Assembly (NCBI RefSeq): GCF_041381155.1
Contig: NC_091142.1
Location: 35,575,604 to 35,639,603, forward strand
DNA from: Argopecten irradians
Lineage: Eukaryota; Mollusca; Bivalvia; Pectinida; Pectinidae
Length of the DNA stretch: 64,000 nucleotides
Reading direction: 5' to 3'
Made by a program: the position numbers and the translations under genes. Position 1 is the first letter of the stretch; each line of letters opens with the position of its first letter. The notes under the pieces were generated by a model. That model was not told the DNA's origin. It searched no databases and saw only the letters and a program-made list of their open reading frames with translations. Of this stretch, positions 37,535-49,678 are shown piece after piece.

Positions 37535-39116
37535 TATAAGTTACACTGCCGTAGTGATGTACCCTTATTAGCGTCTGTATACTATGTACACGTATCCCTA
37601 AAATACGTTGATACGCTGAATAAAATGCTAACATTTTTATATCTTTACCATTATCTTATATCATTTAGTAACTTATTTTTATTTGTTTATCTTTTTATAC
37701 TGTAGCACTTTTTTATTTACATACTTCTGTTCTGTTAACACCATATTTATAACATGATGCTAGTTGTGATTCCATTTCATTTGCTTTAGTAGCATAAATG
37801 TATGTTAACCGCCAGTGGACATAACTCCATGCTTTATGCGATCACCTTAAAAAAATCAAAACTGTCTAATACTACGTCAGATTGTTTTAAATGTCATCTA
37901 GATTTTTCTTCTTTTCTGTGGTCAACGTCAGCAGAATAGGACTTGTATTGTACCCTTCATCTCTCTGTGTGAAATGCAATCATATATGCCTTCTCTGTAG
38001 ACATGAAATACCATATATAAATAAAAGAGTATAAATCGTGTCATGTTTTACGAAGACGAAACCTCTCGAGCGGTAGATTTGCTTCATCAAAGATAACTAA
38101 CCAACATCGATCCTATAGGGACTTAAGGTCGTGTTTATTTCTATTGTATTTACTTATCTACTAGTAAAGGTTATTATTAAATCTGAACGGAAAGTTTGAT
38201 TACAGTCGTGCCAAAATAATCCACTGCAGGAAATATAAGAGGGAATAACACCAGTCCAAATACAGCATTATAGTGGCAATGATTATAATCATATCATTGA
38301 TGAAAGATTGTACTATCAGCAGAAACAACATAGCATTAACACATGATTTTTGTTTGTTTGTTTGTTTGTTTTTTTTTATTACTATGCTTTGGTATAGTAT
38401 GATATACATGTGGTTCACACGTCTAGCTCATGCTTACCATACCCTACGGCAAAACGTTGTAATACAAGACAAATTTTTTATTACTCTTTTAACTAGTTTT
38501 TATATTTGCCTGAAATATATATATGCGAAACTTCAGATAGTTTACAACATTTTTTCTGTTGTTTTCCATTACTTAGTTGCCATATTCACTAACAATACAT
38601 CATTAAATTGATTGTCTTTATTTTCACACGCTTCTGTAGCTAATATATTTCTATTTCGATCATATCCATATAATCAGATGTTATCTATATATTATCTGCA
38701 TACAATATAATACATATCATAGTTATCAGTTAATATCAGTTATGTTGGTGACATCACGATAACAGTTTGCCTTACAAAACCGGATATGTTTTTCTTTCAA
38801 TTTCGACATACATTTAACGTATGCTAAATGTCTAAGTACCTTCTTATGATGCTTTTAGCTTGTGGTATCAGTATTATTTCTCGCAAAACTTATCACTTTC
38901 TATTATTATGACAAAGGTAATAATAAATTTTGTAGTTTTTGTCAGCTTTGCAATATTCATATCATATTTATTATAACAAATACATTTTCACATCTAAATA
39001 CCAGAAAATATATATCCATATCAGAAATATTATTATTATCAAATACATTTATTCACTGTCTATCAATAATCAACAAGGAAAATGTAACATACCTATAACA
39101 TTCAAAAAAAATAATC
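37535..39116. repeat. Array spacer, family c copy 4
   Basis: Joined directly to a family a tRNA copy, so the b spacer is missing here. It carries the plus-strand frame 38273-38611. From about 38930 to the end it becomes markedly different from its sisters. Confidence 0.8.
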
Positions 39117-39324
39117 TGGCAGCGGTGGGATTCGAACCCATGCACACACTTTCACTCCATTGAAATTGAAACAATATAATCATTACAGAAGCAAAGATTA
39201 GTCAGAATATAGCTGGAAAGAAATATATATAAGTATATGATAAGTTGAATTGAAACAAATGAATATTTTTATTCTGTGAGACTGGTGCTTAAACCAGCGC
39301 CTTAGACCGCTCGGCCACGCTACC
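39117..39324 (-). pseudogene. tRNA-Leu(AAG) copy split by a 137-bp insertion
   Basis: The 3' part (39117-39140, up to the T-stem) and the 5' part (39278-39324, from the anticodon arm to the 5' end) match the consensus, apart from one lost base in the anticodon-loop side. Between them lie 137 unrelated bases in place of about 10 bp of the variable arm. The position does not fit a tRNA intron, which sits after base 37. No target duplication is visible. Confidence 0.8.
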
Positions 39325-39864
39325 TGTATGTTTCCATTCGGTAGTGCAATAAGGTAGGCGAGTCATTGATCTGCGCACATATTCCTATATACGTATCATA
39401 ATCATATGCTATTATTTCAATATTTTTATTCTTTTTCATTTTATAGTTTTTAAAAATACTTTTTTTATATTCCATACCTATTCTCCTTTTCAATGTACAT
39501 TGTAGCTACATAAGAACCTCATGTTTTCTTCATAAGTCATCTGGTGATGTATATACTTTTTTGTTAAAGTATCCTTCTTATTTACGTCATTGCTTTATTC
39601 ACCACACTTAAAGTAAAGATGTTCGGAAATGATAATGGAGATAATAATAGTGTAAGGTCGTCGGCGTGAATCCCTACTAAATTGACAGTTAATACATTCA
39701 GTATCATGTGAAGGCTGATAGTCTCATTCTGTCCCATCTTTCCAATTCTATATACCGTCTAGAAGTTTCGAATTATTGTTCTTTCATGTATTTTGCCATT
39801 AAATTGCATAAAAGACAGATATTTTAACACTTTAATGTAAAAAGAATGCTCCAAAACAATAATC
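39325..39864. repeat. Array spacer, family d copy with empty TTAA site
   Basis: Matches the d copies at 28973 and 35068 on both sides of the element but has only GCCATTAAATTGC at 39795-39807, with a single TTAA at 39799-39802. Confidence 0.85.
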
Positions 39865-39946
39865 TGGCAGCGGTGGGATTCGAACCCACGCCTCCGAAGA
39901 GACTGGTGCCTTAAACCAGCGCCTTAGACCGCTCGGCCACGCTACC
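39865..39946 (-). tRNA. tRNA-Leu(AAG), consensus copy
   Basis: Full consensus. T4 at complement 39853-39856. It is followed upstream by the e spacer, where the array changes to a different spacer family. Confidence 0.97.
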
Positions 39947-42539
39947 TATATGTTACACTTAGGTGGTGAAATGTGTCTGATTTGTACTAGTGATGTACCC
40001 GCAATAACGTCAGTATGTTATATACACATATAAGTGTCTCTATATCTAAACTCGTGTCCTAAAATAAGTTCATACGTGGAATAAAATACTTACCTTTTCC
40101 TATCATAATCAGATTTTATTAATTAAATGTTCTTTTAAAATAAATATACTATTTATATTTTTGTATTCTTTTATATTTGTTTTCTTTTATATTTGTATTC
40201 TTTTTATAATATAGTACTTTTATAATTTACATACTTTCATATTATAATCGTAGAAAATATGCTTTTCATACATTTGCATACTTTTTATTCTTTTTCCTCC
40301 TAATACAAGTATTACTAAATATAAAACGAATATTAAATTGTTTTATTTACATCATATTTATATCATGAAGCTAGTTGTGATTATTGATCCTTCTCCTTTC
40401 CTTTAATAGCATAAATTATCTTTCCTTAAAGTAACGGACAGCGTTCAGTACTCCATGTTTTCTGTGATTGCATTATAACAAATAAAAGTTGTCTATCACT
40501 ATCTGTCTACTTCAGATTTGTTTCAAATGTCATGTAGGTTTTTCTATGATCAACGTTAGCAGAGTATGATTTCTGTTGTACCTTCTTTCTTAGTGTCAAA
40601 TTTGATCATATGCCTTATATGTAGGTGACGTGAAAAAATCATATATTAATAGTAGTTCAAAGGAATACATTAGCGTATCATGCTTTACATAACAGAAACG
40701 CCTTAAGCGGTAGATTTCCAAAGATAATCGGTGGAAATCGGTTCTATAATGACTTAAGGTCGTATTTTTGTAGATTATCTTGACTAAGCTACAGGCAACG
40801 ATGTTTATACATTTATATAATAGTGTAATTCATTACAGTCGTGTCACACTATTGAGCAACACTCCGACGGATAAATATCATGAACTGCAGTCCAAATACA
40901 GCATAAGGGACGTCAGATAATAATAACATTATAGCAAAAAGTTTGTACTATTATTAAACACACCATAGCAATAATACGTATAGTGCATCCTTTGTTTATA
41001 CATTTTTGTAGTACAGCAGGCATTACACTTCTAATGCATCTACCATGCCTTATAGTATTATTTTTCTGGTAAGTATGTGTTACTTTAAATCATGGTAAGG
41101 ACAACACGTTGGCTAGTATGTCTGAACCAGTACACAGTCATATCACACTTTGCTTACCGTCTAAATTATAATCGTAGCTATTATATTTACTTGATAAAGA
41201 TATTCATGGTTTGTGGAAAAATAATTTTCTTTTGTTTTTAGCTCGCCTCTCGCCTCTGGAATAACTACCGTCGGCGTCGGCGTTCGAAATCCAAGGTCAA
41301 GGTTTTGGTGCAAGTTATGAAAAACTGTTATAAGTAACAATTGACATTGATTTCTTCATTATTTTAGGATTATTAGTGTTGTGATGGGTAGGAATTGTCA
41401 TTTAAGGAAGACGATGCTAGATTTTTGGAATTTGGCCAAAATCACCAGGTTAAGGTTCTGGTGGAAGCCTCGAAAAACTGTTATGCGTAACATCTGACAT
41501 TGTTTTCTTCATTGATTTAGGATTATAATTATGTTGATGGGTATGAACTATCATTTAAAGGAAGAAAATGCTGGATTTTGATAATTTCAAGAGGCCCAAT
41601 AGGCCAAAATGTCCAGGTTAAGATTTTGGTACAAGCGCTGAAAAATTATTTTCAGTAACAACTGACTTAATGATGTCTTAATTATTTTAGGAATATACAT
41701 GTGAGTGTTTGAGGATATGAACTATCATTTTATGGAAGAAAATGCTGGATTTTGAGAATTTCAAGTGAACCAATAGGCCGAAATTACGAGGTTAAGGTCT
41801 GTTGCAAAACTATTATCGGTAACAACTGTTATTGGTTACTACATTACTACCTTTTGTCTAGCTTTTGGTATAGACGAATACTTTAAAGATAAAAAAATTA
41901 GATATTGGGAATTTCAAATTTTCCTAAGATGCCAATTTGTACTTTAATTTACAAATGACATTGACGTCTGCCTTAATAAAGGGGCTTAGGATTATATGTT
42001 AAATGTAATCATGGATATGGCCATTCATTTAAGGGGTAACAGAGATGATTTTGAGAATGTTAATAGGTCCATTGGGTAAACTTGTATGATAAATTCTTAG
42101 GTCATTAATGACTGGGAGGGGCGAGCTTTGCTGTTCTGAAACAGCTCATGTTTATTACTAAGTTCATTTCTTCACTTACATGACATCACAACGTTGATTG
42201 TCTTTTCCATTTATACTTTTCTGAAGCTGTTGGAAGTATGTTTATCCCTCAACCTTTCTGCCTTGATTTTGTGTTGATATTACTTTGTCTTGATTTCTTC
42301 TTCAATGTTATATTTTCTTATTTTCCATGGATTTCATATTTCTAAATTTGTAAACTGATGTTGATATATACATGTCACCTTATTGCCCTTTATTATCATA
42401 ATAACACTGCAAAAAATTTGTTTTCTTTTTGTTCACAAAACAATGTAACGTATTCAGCAAAGTGATAAAAAAGGTAACTAGTATTAAGATATAAAGAATA
42501 TAGATGGGTTGATTATCAAAAGATTGTGAAAAAATGTTC
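39947..42539. repeat. Array spacer, family e copy 1
   Basis: A 2.6-kb spacer repeated at 45787-48358 with few differences. It contains the inverted-end element at 41240-42127. No frame over 60 codons is open in the body. Confidence 0.85.
41240..42127. mobile_element. Repeat element with AGCTCGCC inverted ends and internal monomers
   Basis: It begins AGCTCGCCTCTCGCC and ends GGGAGGGGCGAGCT, giving short inverted ends. Inside, a diverged monomer of about 155-175 bp recurs at about 41293, 41448, 41614 and 41790, each starting near GGTYAAGGTTTTGG and continuing with GAAAAACTGTTAT and GGAAGAAAATGCTGGATTTT. It resembles the non-autonomous, tandem-cored elements common in bivalve genomes. The family is not assigned. 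Confidence 0.6.
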
Positions 42540-42621
42540 TGGCAGCGGTGGGATTCGAACCCACGCCTCCGAAGAGACTGGTGCCTTAAACCAGCGCCTT
42601 AGACCGCTCGGCCACGCTACC
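42540..42621 (-). tRNA. tRNA-Leu(AAG), consensus copy
   Basis: Full consensus. T6 at complement 42529-42534. It lies between e and f spacers, with its partner at 48359 about 5.82 kb away. Confidence 0.97.
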
Positions 42622-43896
42622 TATATACTTATCTTATCTTTCGGTGGTGTGATATTATATTTGGAGTATGCATATAATTCACTGTAAGCGGTATCACAAT
42701 TGTGCCATTGCCAAGGATATCGGTTATGCATAAACTTACCTGTATAACAAATATCCAAATGTATACAGAAATGAACATGATTTTAATAATATGAATACCG
42801 TCCCCACCCCTACCCCCTAGCATATATTTTAATGTGGTTTGTAACAATTTGAAAACAGAAGAAAAACAGCTAATGCGAAATAAAACGTAATTAATAAAAA
42901 GTGTCTTCAATTTTAGTGGCTCATTTCTTTACAACTATATACCATATCAGCGTCCCCTTGCATGCAAACAATAACATCTACTGCAGATAACTACATATAC
43001 AAATTGTATAGACTGTAAGGTAACACATATGACAAGAAAATATGCTATCATTATGTATTAACGCATTGAAGATGACGTGAGCGCTATATTAATTTGTTTT
43101 TTGTGACTTCGTATCCAAATTTAGAACCAATATTTAGATTTACAATATTTAGATGAAGATGCATAGTTTCAAAAAAGAGAGAGCAAACAAAAAAGTTTCA
43201 CCGTCGAGTGGCTTATAGGCCTAATGCATATGTTATTAAATTATAACCATAACGTGAAACTGCTTCTCTAATGCTCAACACGACATTCTGATTAAAAATA
43301 TGGTTACTATTTAAATGGTGGGGATAATCATTGTTTAAGAGATAAGCGACATAAAATCAAATAAAATGAAGTACAAATATATTGAATCATTAGACACAAA
43401 GATATTTAAAAAAATCTTCATTGAAATCGTAATCTGTTGATATATTACACATTTTTTTTCAATAATATATATACCTTATTCATACCGCTCCGTTTTCAAT
43501 ATAAAAGGTAGTATTTAACAAATAGATGTCCACAAATGTTGATGTGGTTATGTTGGTAATCATTATGAATGTCAGAAACTGATCATGAGCATAATAATAA
43601 TATCAAAATGTTCTTTCTTAGGACTGATATAGGGTACGTACATAATGCATGAAATAGTTTGATTACGAGTGTACCTTATGTAAGTAATGGAAAAAGAATG
43701 GAGTGGTAACAGCATTGTGATTGATCGTCAGAAAGTTTGGATTGAACCTTGAATGGGCGAATTCGTTTTCTTCAACGAAGAAATCTGTTAAGTCTTTTAC
43801 CACTAGTTCAAGGCCTTAATTTATACACGTTTCTATGCTATATATAATATCTACATTATAATGGTTTTTCTCTTCATCCGTTTTGCATTTTACCCG
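42622..43896. repeat. Array spacer, family f copy 1
   Basis: Recurs at 48441-49390 and, in part, at 52583-53640. A frame on the minus strand of the sister copies (48777-48968 and 53012-53203) is not open here, so it is probably not coding. Confidence 0.8.
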
Positions 43897-43921
43897 TCTT
43901 AAAACGCTCGACCACGCTACC
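43897..43921 (-). pseudogene. tRNA-Leu 5' fragment
   Basis: About 21-25 bp are left (5' acceptor strand and D-arm), joined to f-type sequence ending in CATTTTACCCGTCT. The A box is altered. The usual 3' flank and most of the gene were removed by a deletion, judged from the g-type organisation at 49390-49678. Confidence 0.75.
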
Positions 43922-45078
43922 TGTATATTACTAGAGTCGTGTGTAATCCGCTAGATTAAATTGTACACATGGTTATAATTAACTTTCAGGGGTCTGATGA
44001 CATCATACCCATTCTGATGTAATCGGCTATGTTCACAAGTGTTATATATCCTTATTTCAAAAAGCATACAAAAAGAGATGATTTCTTTTGATTTTGTGTT
44101 TTTGGAATCTAATTAGTTATACGCTTTTCATCATAATTTGAATTAAAATTCTTGTGACTTGGTCAAGCATAATGCAAACAAAAATTACGTGCAATTCGTT
44201 TTTTCTACTATTTTGATGAAAATAAATACAGTTCCACTGCAGGAAAGATGATGGGGAATAACACCAGTCCAAATACAGCATTATAGTGGCAATGATTATA
44301 ATCATATCATTGATGAAAGTTTGTACCATCAGCAGAAACAACATAGCATTAACACATGATTTTTGTTTGTTTGTTTTTATTATTATGCATTGGTATAGTA
44401 TGGTATACATGTGGTTCACACGTCTAGTTCATGCTTATCATACCCTACGGCAAAACGTTGTAATACAAGACAAAGATTTTATTACTCTTTTAACTAGTTT
44501 TTATATTTGCCTGAAATATATATGCGAAACTTCAGGTAGTTTACAACATTTTTTTTCTGTTGTTTTCCATTACTTAGTTGCCATGTTCACTAACAATACA
44601 TCATTAAATTGATTGTCTTTATTATTTACACGCTTCTGTAGCTTATATATTTCTATTTCGATCATATCCATATAATCAGATGTTATCTATATATTATCTG
44701 CATACAATATAATACATATCATAGTTATCAGTTATAATATCAGTTATGTTGGAGACATCACGATAACAGTTTGCCTTACAAACACGGATACATTTTTCTT
44801 TCAATTTCGACATACATTAACGTCTGCTAAATGTCTAAGTACCTTCTTATGATACGTTTAGCTTGTGGTATCAGTGTTATTTCTCGCAAAACTTATCACT
44901 TTCTATTATTATGACAAAGGTAATACTATTTTTTCAGCTTTGCAATATTCAATAACAACACCATAATCTTAATACCATAAATATATCTCCATATCAGAAG
45001 TTTATTATTATCAAATACATTTATTCACTGTCTAAATCAACAAGGAAAATGTGCCCCTATGGTTCTAAAAGAATAATC
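43922..45078. repeat. Array spacer: g-type start joined to a partial family c copy
   Basis: The first 300 bp match the upstream block of the g spacers (GGTTATAATTAACTTTC, GGGGTCTGATGACATC). From about 44225 the sequence switches to the second half of family c, including the frame at 44286-44612. This is a junction between two spacer families. Confidence 0.75.
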
Positions 45079-45160
45079 TGGCAGCGATGGGGTTCGAACC
45101 CACGCCTCCGAAGAGACTGGTGCCTTAAACCAGCGCCTTAGACCCCTCGGCCACGCTACC
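45079..45160 (-). tRNA. tRNA-Leu(AAG), variant copy
   Basis: 82 nt with three changes: D-loop C to G (GAGGGGTC), T-loop T60 to C, and a T-stem end that becomes a G-T wobble. All stems still form, both the A box and the B box (GGTTCGAACCC) fit consensus, and a T4 run follows (complement 45067-45070). Likely functional. It corresponds to the split copy at 39117. Confidence 0.85.
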
Positions 45161-45704
45161 TGTATGTTTCCATTCGGTAGTGCAATAAGGTACGGCGAGT
45201 CATTGATCTGCGCACATATTTCTATATACGTATCATAATCATATGCTATTATTTCAATGTTTTTATTCTTTTTCATTTTATAGTTTTTAAAAATACATGT
45301 TTATATTCCATACCTATTCTCCTTTTCAATGTACATTGTAGCTACATAAGAAGAACCTCATGTTTTCTTCATAAGTCATCTTGTGATGTATATACTTTTT
45401 TGTTAAAGTATCCTTCTTATTTACGTCATTGCTTTATTGCACCACACTTAAAGTAAAGATGTTCGGAAATGATAATGGAGATAATAATAGTGTAAGGTCG
45501 TCGGCGTGAATCCCTACTAAATTGACAGTTAATACATTCAGTATCATGTGAAGGCTGATAGTCTCATTCTGTCCCATCTTTCCAATACTATATGTCGTCT
45601 AGAAGTTTCGAATTATTGTTCTTTCATGTATTTGGCCATTAAATTGCATAAAAGACAGATATTTTAACACTTTAATGTAAAAAGAATGCTCCAAAACAAT
45701 AATC
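45161..45704. repeat. Array spacer, family d copy with empty TTAA site
   Basis: Second empty-site spacer, with TTAA at 45639-45642 between GGCCA and ATTGCATAAAAG. Near-identical to 39325-39864. Confidence 0.85.
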
Positions 45705-45786
45705 TGGCAGCGGTGGGATTCGAACCCACGCCTCCGAAGAGACTGGTGCCTTAAACCAGCGCCTTAGACCGCTCGGCCACGCTACC
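45705..45786 (-). tRNA. tRNA-Leu(AAG), consensus copy
   Basis: Full consensus. T4 at complement 45693-45696. It is 5840 bp from its partner at 39865. Confidence 0.97.
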
Positions 45787-48358
45787 TATATGTTACACTT
45801 AGGTCGTGAAATGTGTCTGATTTGTACTAGTGATGTACCCGTAATAACGTCCGTATATATCTAAACTCGTGTCCTAAAATAAGTTCATACGTGGAATAAA
45901 ATACTTATCTTTTCCTATCATAATCAGATTTTATTAATTAAATGTTCTTTTAAAATAAATATACTATTTATATTTTTGTATTCTTTTATATTTGTTTTCT
46001 TTTATATTTGTATTCTTTTTATAATATAGTACTTTTATAATTTACATACTTTCATATTATAATCGTAGAAAATATGCTTTTCATACATTTGCATACTTTT
46101 TATTCTTTTTCCTCCTAATACAAGTATTACTAAATATAAAACGAATATTAAATTGTTTTATTTACATCATATTTATATCATGAAGCTAGTTGTGATTATT
46201 GATCCTTCTCCTTTGCTTTAATAGCATAAATTATCTTTCATTAAAGTAACGGACAGCGTCCAGTACTCCATGTTTTCTGTGATTGCATTATAACAAATAA
46301 AAGTTGTCTATCACTATCTGTCTACTTCAGATTTGTTTCAAATGTCATGTAGGTTTTTCTATGATCAACGTTAGCAGAGTATGATTTATGTTGTACCCTC
46401 TTTCTTAGTGTCAAATTTGATCATATGCCTTATATGTAGGTGACGTGAAAAAATCATATATTAATAGTAGTTCAAAGGAATACATTAGCGTATCATGCTT
46501 TACATAACAGAAACGCCTTAAGCGGTAGATTTCCAAAGATAATCGGTGGAAATCGGTTCTATAATGACTTAAGGTCGTATTTTTGTAGATTATCTTGACT
46601 AAGCTACAGGCAACGATGTTTATACATTTATATAATAGTGTAATTCATTACAGTCGTGTCACACTATTGAGCAACACTCCGACGGATAAATATCATGAAC
46701 TACAGTCCAAATACAGCATAAGGAACGTCAGATAATAATAACATTATAGCAAAAAGTTTGTACTATTATTAAACACACCATAGCAATAATACGTATAGTG
46801 CATCCTTTGTTTATACATTTTTGTAGTACAGCAGGCATTACACTTCTAATGCATCTACCATGCCTTATAGTATTATTTTTCTGGTAAGTATGTGTTACTT
46901 TAAATCATGGTAAGGATAACACGTTGGCTAGTATGTCTGAACCAGTACACAGTCATATTACACTTCGCTTACTGTCTAAATTATAATCGTAGTTATTATA
47001 GTTACCTGATAAAGATATTCATGGTTTGTGGAAAAATAATTTTCTATTGTTTTTAGCTCGCCTCTCGCCTCTGGAATAACTACCGTCGGCGTCGGCGTTC
47101 GAAATCCAAGGTCAAGGTTTTGGTGCAAGTTATGAAAAACTGTTATAAGTAACAATTGACATTGATTTCTTCATTATTTTAGGATTATTAGTGTTGTGAT
47201 GGGTAGGAATTGTCATTTAAGGAAGACGATGCTGGATTTTTGGAATTTGGCCAAAATCACCAGGTTAAGGTTCTGGTGGAAGCCTTGAAAAACTGTTATG
47301 CGTAACATCTGACATTGTTTTCTTCATTGATTTAGGATTATAATTATGTTGATGGGTATGAACTATCATTTTAAGGAAGAAAATGCTGGATTTTGAGAAT
47401 TTAAAGAGGCCCAATAGGCCAAAATGTCCAGGTTAAGATTTTGGTACAAGCGTTGAAAAAATTATTTTCAGTAACAACTGACTTAATGATATTTTAATTA
47501 TTTTAGGAATATACATGTGAGTGTTTGAGGATATGAACTATTATTTACGGAAGAAAAAAGCAGGATTTTGAGAATTTCAAGGAACCCATAGGCCGAAATT
47601 ACGAGGTTAAGGTCTGTTTCAAAACTATTATCGGTAAAAACTGTTATTGATTACTACATTAATATCAGACCTTTTGTCTAGCTTTTGGTATAGACGAATA
47701 CTTTAAAGATAAAAAAATTAAATATTGGGAATTTCAAATTTTCCTTAGATGCCAATTTGTACTTTAATTTACAAATGACATTGACGTCGGCCTTAATAAA
47801 GGGGCTTAGGATTATATGTTAAATGTAATTATGGATATGGCCATTCATTTAAGGGGTAACAGAGATGATTTTGAGAATGTTAAGAGGTCCATTGGGTAAA
47901 CTTGTATGATAAGTTCTTAGGTCATTAATGACTGGGAGGGGCGAGCTTTGCTGTTCTGAAACAGCTCATGTTAATTTCTAACTTTATTTCATCACTTATA
48001 TGACATCATTACGTTGATTGTCTTTTTCATTGATACTTTTCTGAAGCTGTTGGATGTATGTTTATCCCTCAATATTTCTGCCTTGATTTTGTGTTGATAT
48101 TACTTTGTCTTGATTTCTTCTTCAATGTTATATTTTCTTTTTTTCCATGGATTTCATATTTCTAAATTTATAAACTGATGTTGATATATACATGTCACCT
48201 TATTGCCCTTTATTATCATAATAACACTGCAAAAAATTGTTTTCTTTTTGTTCACAAAAAAATGTAACGTATTCAGCAAAGTGATAAAAAAGGTAACCAG
48301 TATTAAGATATAAAGAATATAGATGGATTGATTATCAAAAGATTGTGCAAAAATGTTC
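45787..48358. repeat. Array spacer, family e copy 2
   Basis: Nearly exact copy of 39947-42539. It lacks a short segment near 45860 and carries its own copy of the AGCTCGCC element. Confidence 0.85.
47055..47947. mobile_element. Repeat element with AGCTCGCC inverted ends, second copy
   Basis: Corresponds base for base to 41240-42127, with scattered substitutions and a few small indels. It was duplicated along with the spacer rather than inserted separately, because the flanks match too. Confidence 0.6.
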
Positions 48359-48440
48359 TGGCAGCGGTGGGATTCGAACCCACGCCTCCGAAGAGACTGG
48401 TGCCTTAAACCAGCGCCTTAGACCGCTCGGCCACGCTACC
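48359..48440 (-). tRNA. tRNA-Leu(AAG), consensus copy
   Basis: Full consensus. T5 at complement 48349-48353. Partner of the gene at 42540. Confidence 0.97.
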
Positions 48441-49596
48441 TATATACTTATCCTATCTTTCGGTGGTGTGATATTATATTTGGAGTATGCATATAATTCA
48501 CTGTAAGCAGTATCACAATTGTGCCATTGCCAAGGGTATCGGTAAACTTACCTGTATAACAAATATCCAAATATATACAGAAATGAACATGATTTTGATA
48601 ATATGAATACCGTCCCCACCCCTACCCCCTTAGTAGCATATATTTTAATGTGGTTTGTAACAATTTGAAAACAGAAGAAAAACAGCTAATGCGAAATAAA
48701 ACGTAATTAATAAAAAGTGTCTTCAATTAAAGGCTTAAAGGCCTACTGCATGTGTTATTAAGTTATAACCATAACGTTAAACTGCTTCTCTAATGCTAAA
48801 CACGACATCCTGATTAAAAATATGTTTACTATTTACATGGTGGGGATAATCATTGTTAAACTGATACGCGACATAAAACCAAATAAAATAAAGTACCAAA
48901 TATATTGAATCATTAGACACAAAGATATTACAAAAAATGTTCATTGAAATCGTAATCTGTTGATACATTACACATTTTTTTTCAATAATATATATACCTT
49001 ATTCATACCGCTCCGTTTTCAATATAAAAGTTAATATTTAACAAATAGATGTCCACAAATGTTGATGTGGTCATGTTGGTAATCATTATGAATGTCAGAA
49101 ACTGATCATGAGTATAATAATAATATCAAAATGTTCTTTCTTAGGACTGATATAGGGTACGTACATAATGCATGAAATAGTTTGAATACGAGTGTACCTT
49201 ATGTAAGTAATGGAAAAAGAATGGAGTGGTAACAGCATTGTGATTGATCGTCTGAAAGTTTGGACTGAACCTTGAATGGGCGAGTGTGTTTTTTCAACGA
49301 AGAAATCTGTTACCACTAGTTCAAGGTCTTAATTTATACAAGTTTCTATACTATATATAATATCTACTTTAAAATGGTTTTTCTCTTCATCCGTTTTACA
49401 TTTTACCCGTCTGTTTTATTTTGTTCAATTTGAAAACTAACTAATATAATTTTTCGCTCATCCTCTTTATTATATACTTTTGTGCCTTCTATCATTATAT
49501 CATATTCTCTATATTGGGCATTTTAAATGTACAAAAAATATAATTGCGTTCAGATTTCCATTTTCGTTTATATAACATGTTGGTAAAAAGATATTC
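48441..49596. repeat. Array spacer, family f copy 2, ending in the shared g 3' flank
   Basis: Matches 42622-43890 with about 300 bp fewer (near 48728 compared with the first copy). The final 180 bp before the tRNA (TCATCCTCTTTATTATATAC, then CATGTTGGTAAAAAGATATTC) are the 3' flank common to all g-type genes. Confidence 0.8.
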
Positions 49597-49678
49597 TGGC
49601 AGCGGTGGGATTCGAACCCACGCCTCCGAAGAGACTGGTGCCTTAAACCAGCGCCTTAGACCGCTCGGCCACGCTACC
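49597..49678 (-). tRNA. tRNA-Leu(AAG), consensus copy
   Basis: Full consensus. T5 at complement 49585-49589. First complete gene with g-type flanks. Confidence 0.97.

Noticed and set aside
39141-39277. Intron of a tRNA gene
   Set aside because: The insertion lies in the variable/T-arm region, replaces gene bases, and is not next to anticodon position 37/38.
45037-45276. Frame with WPRGLRRWFKAPVSSEAW (also 53758-54039)
   Set aside because: Sense translation of the tRNA-Leu itself. An artefact of the same kind.
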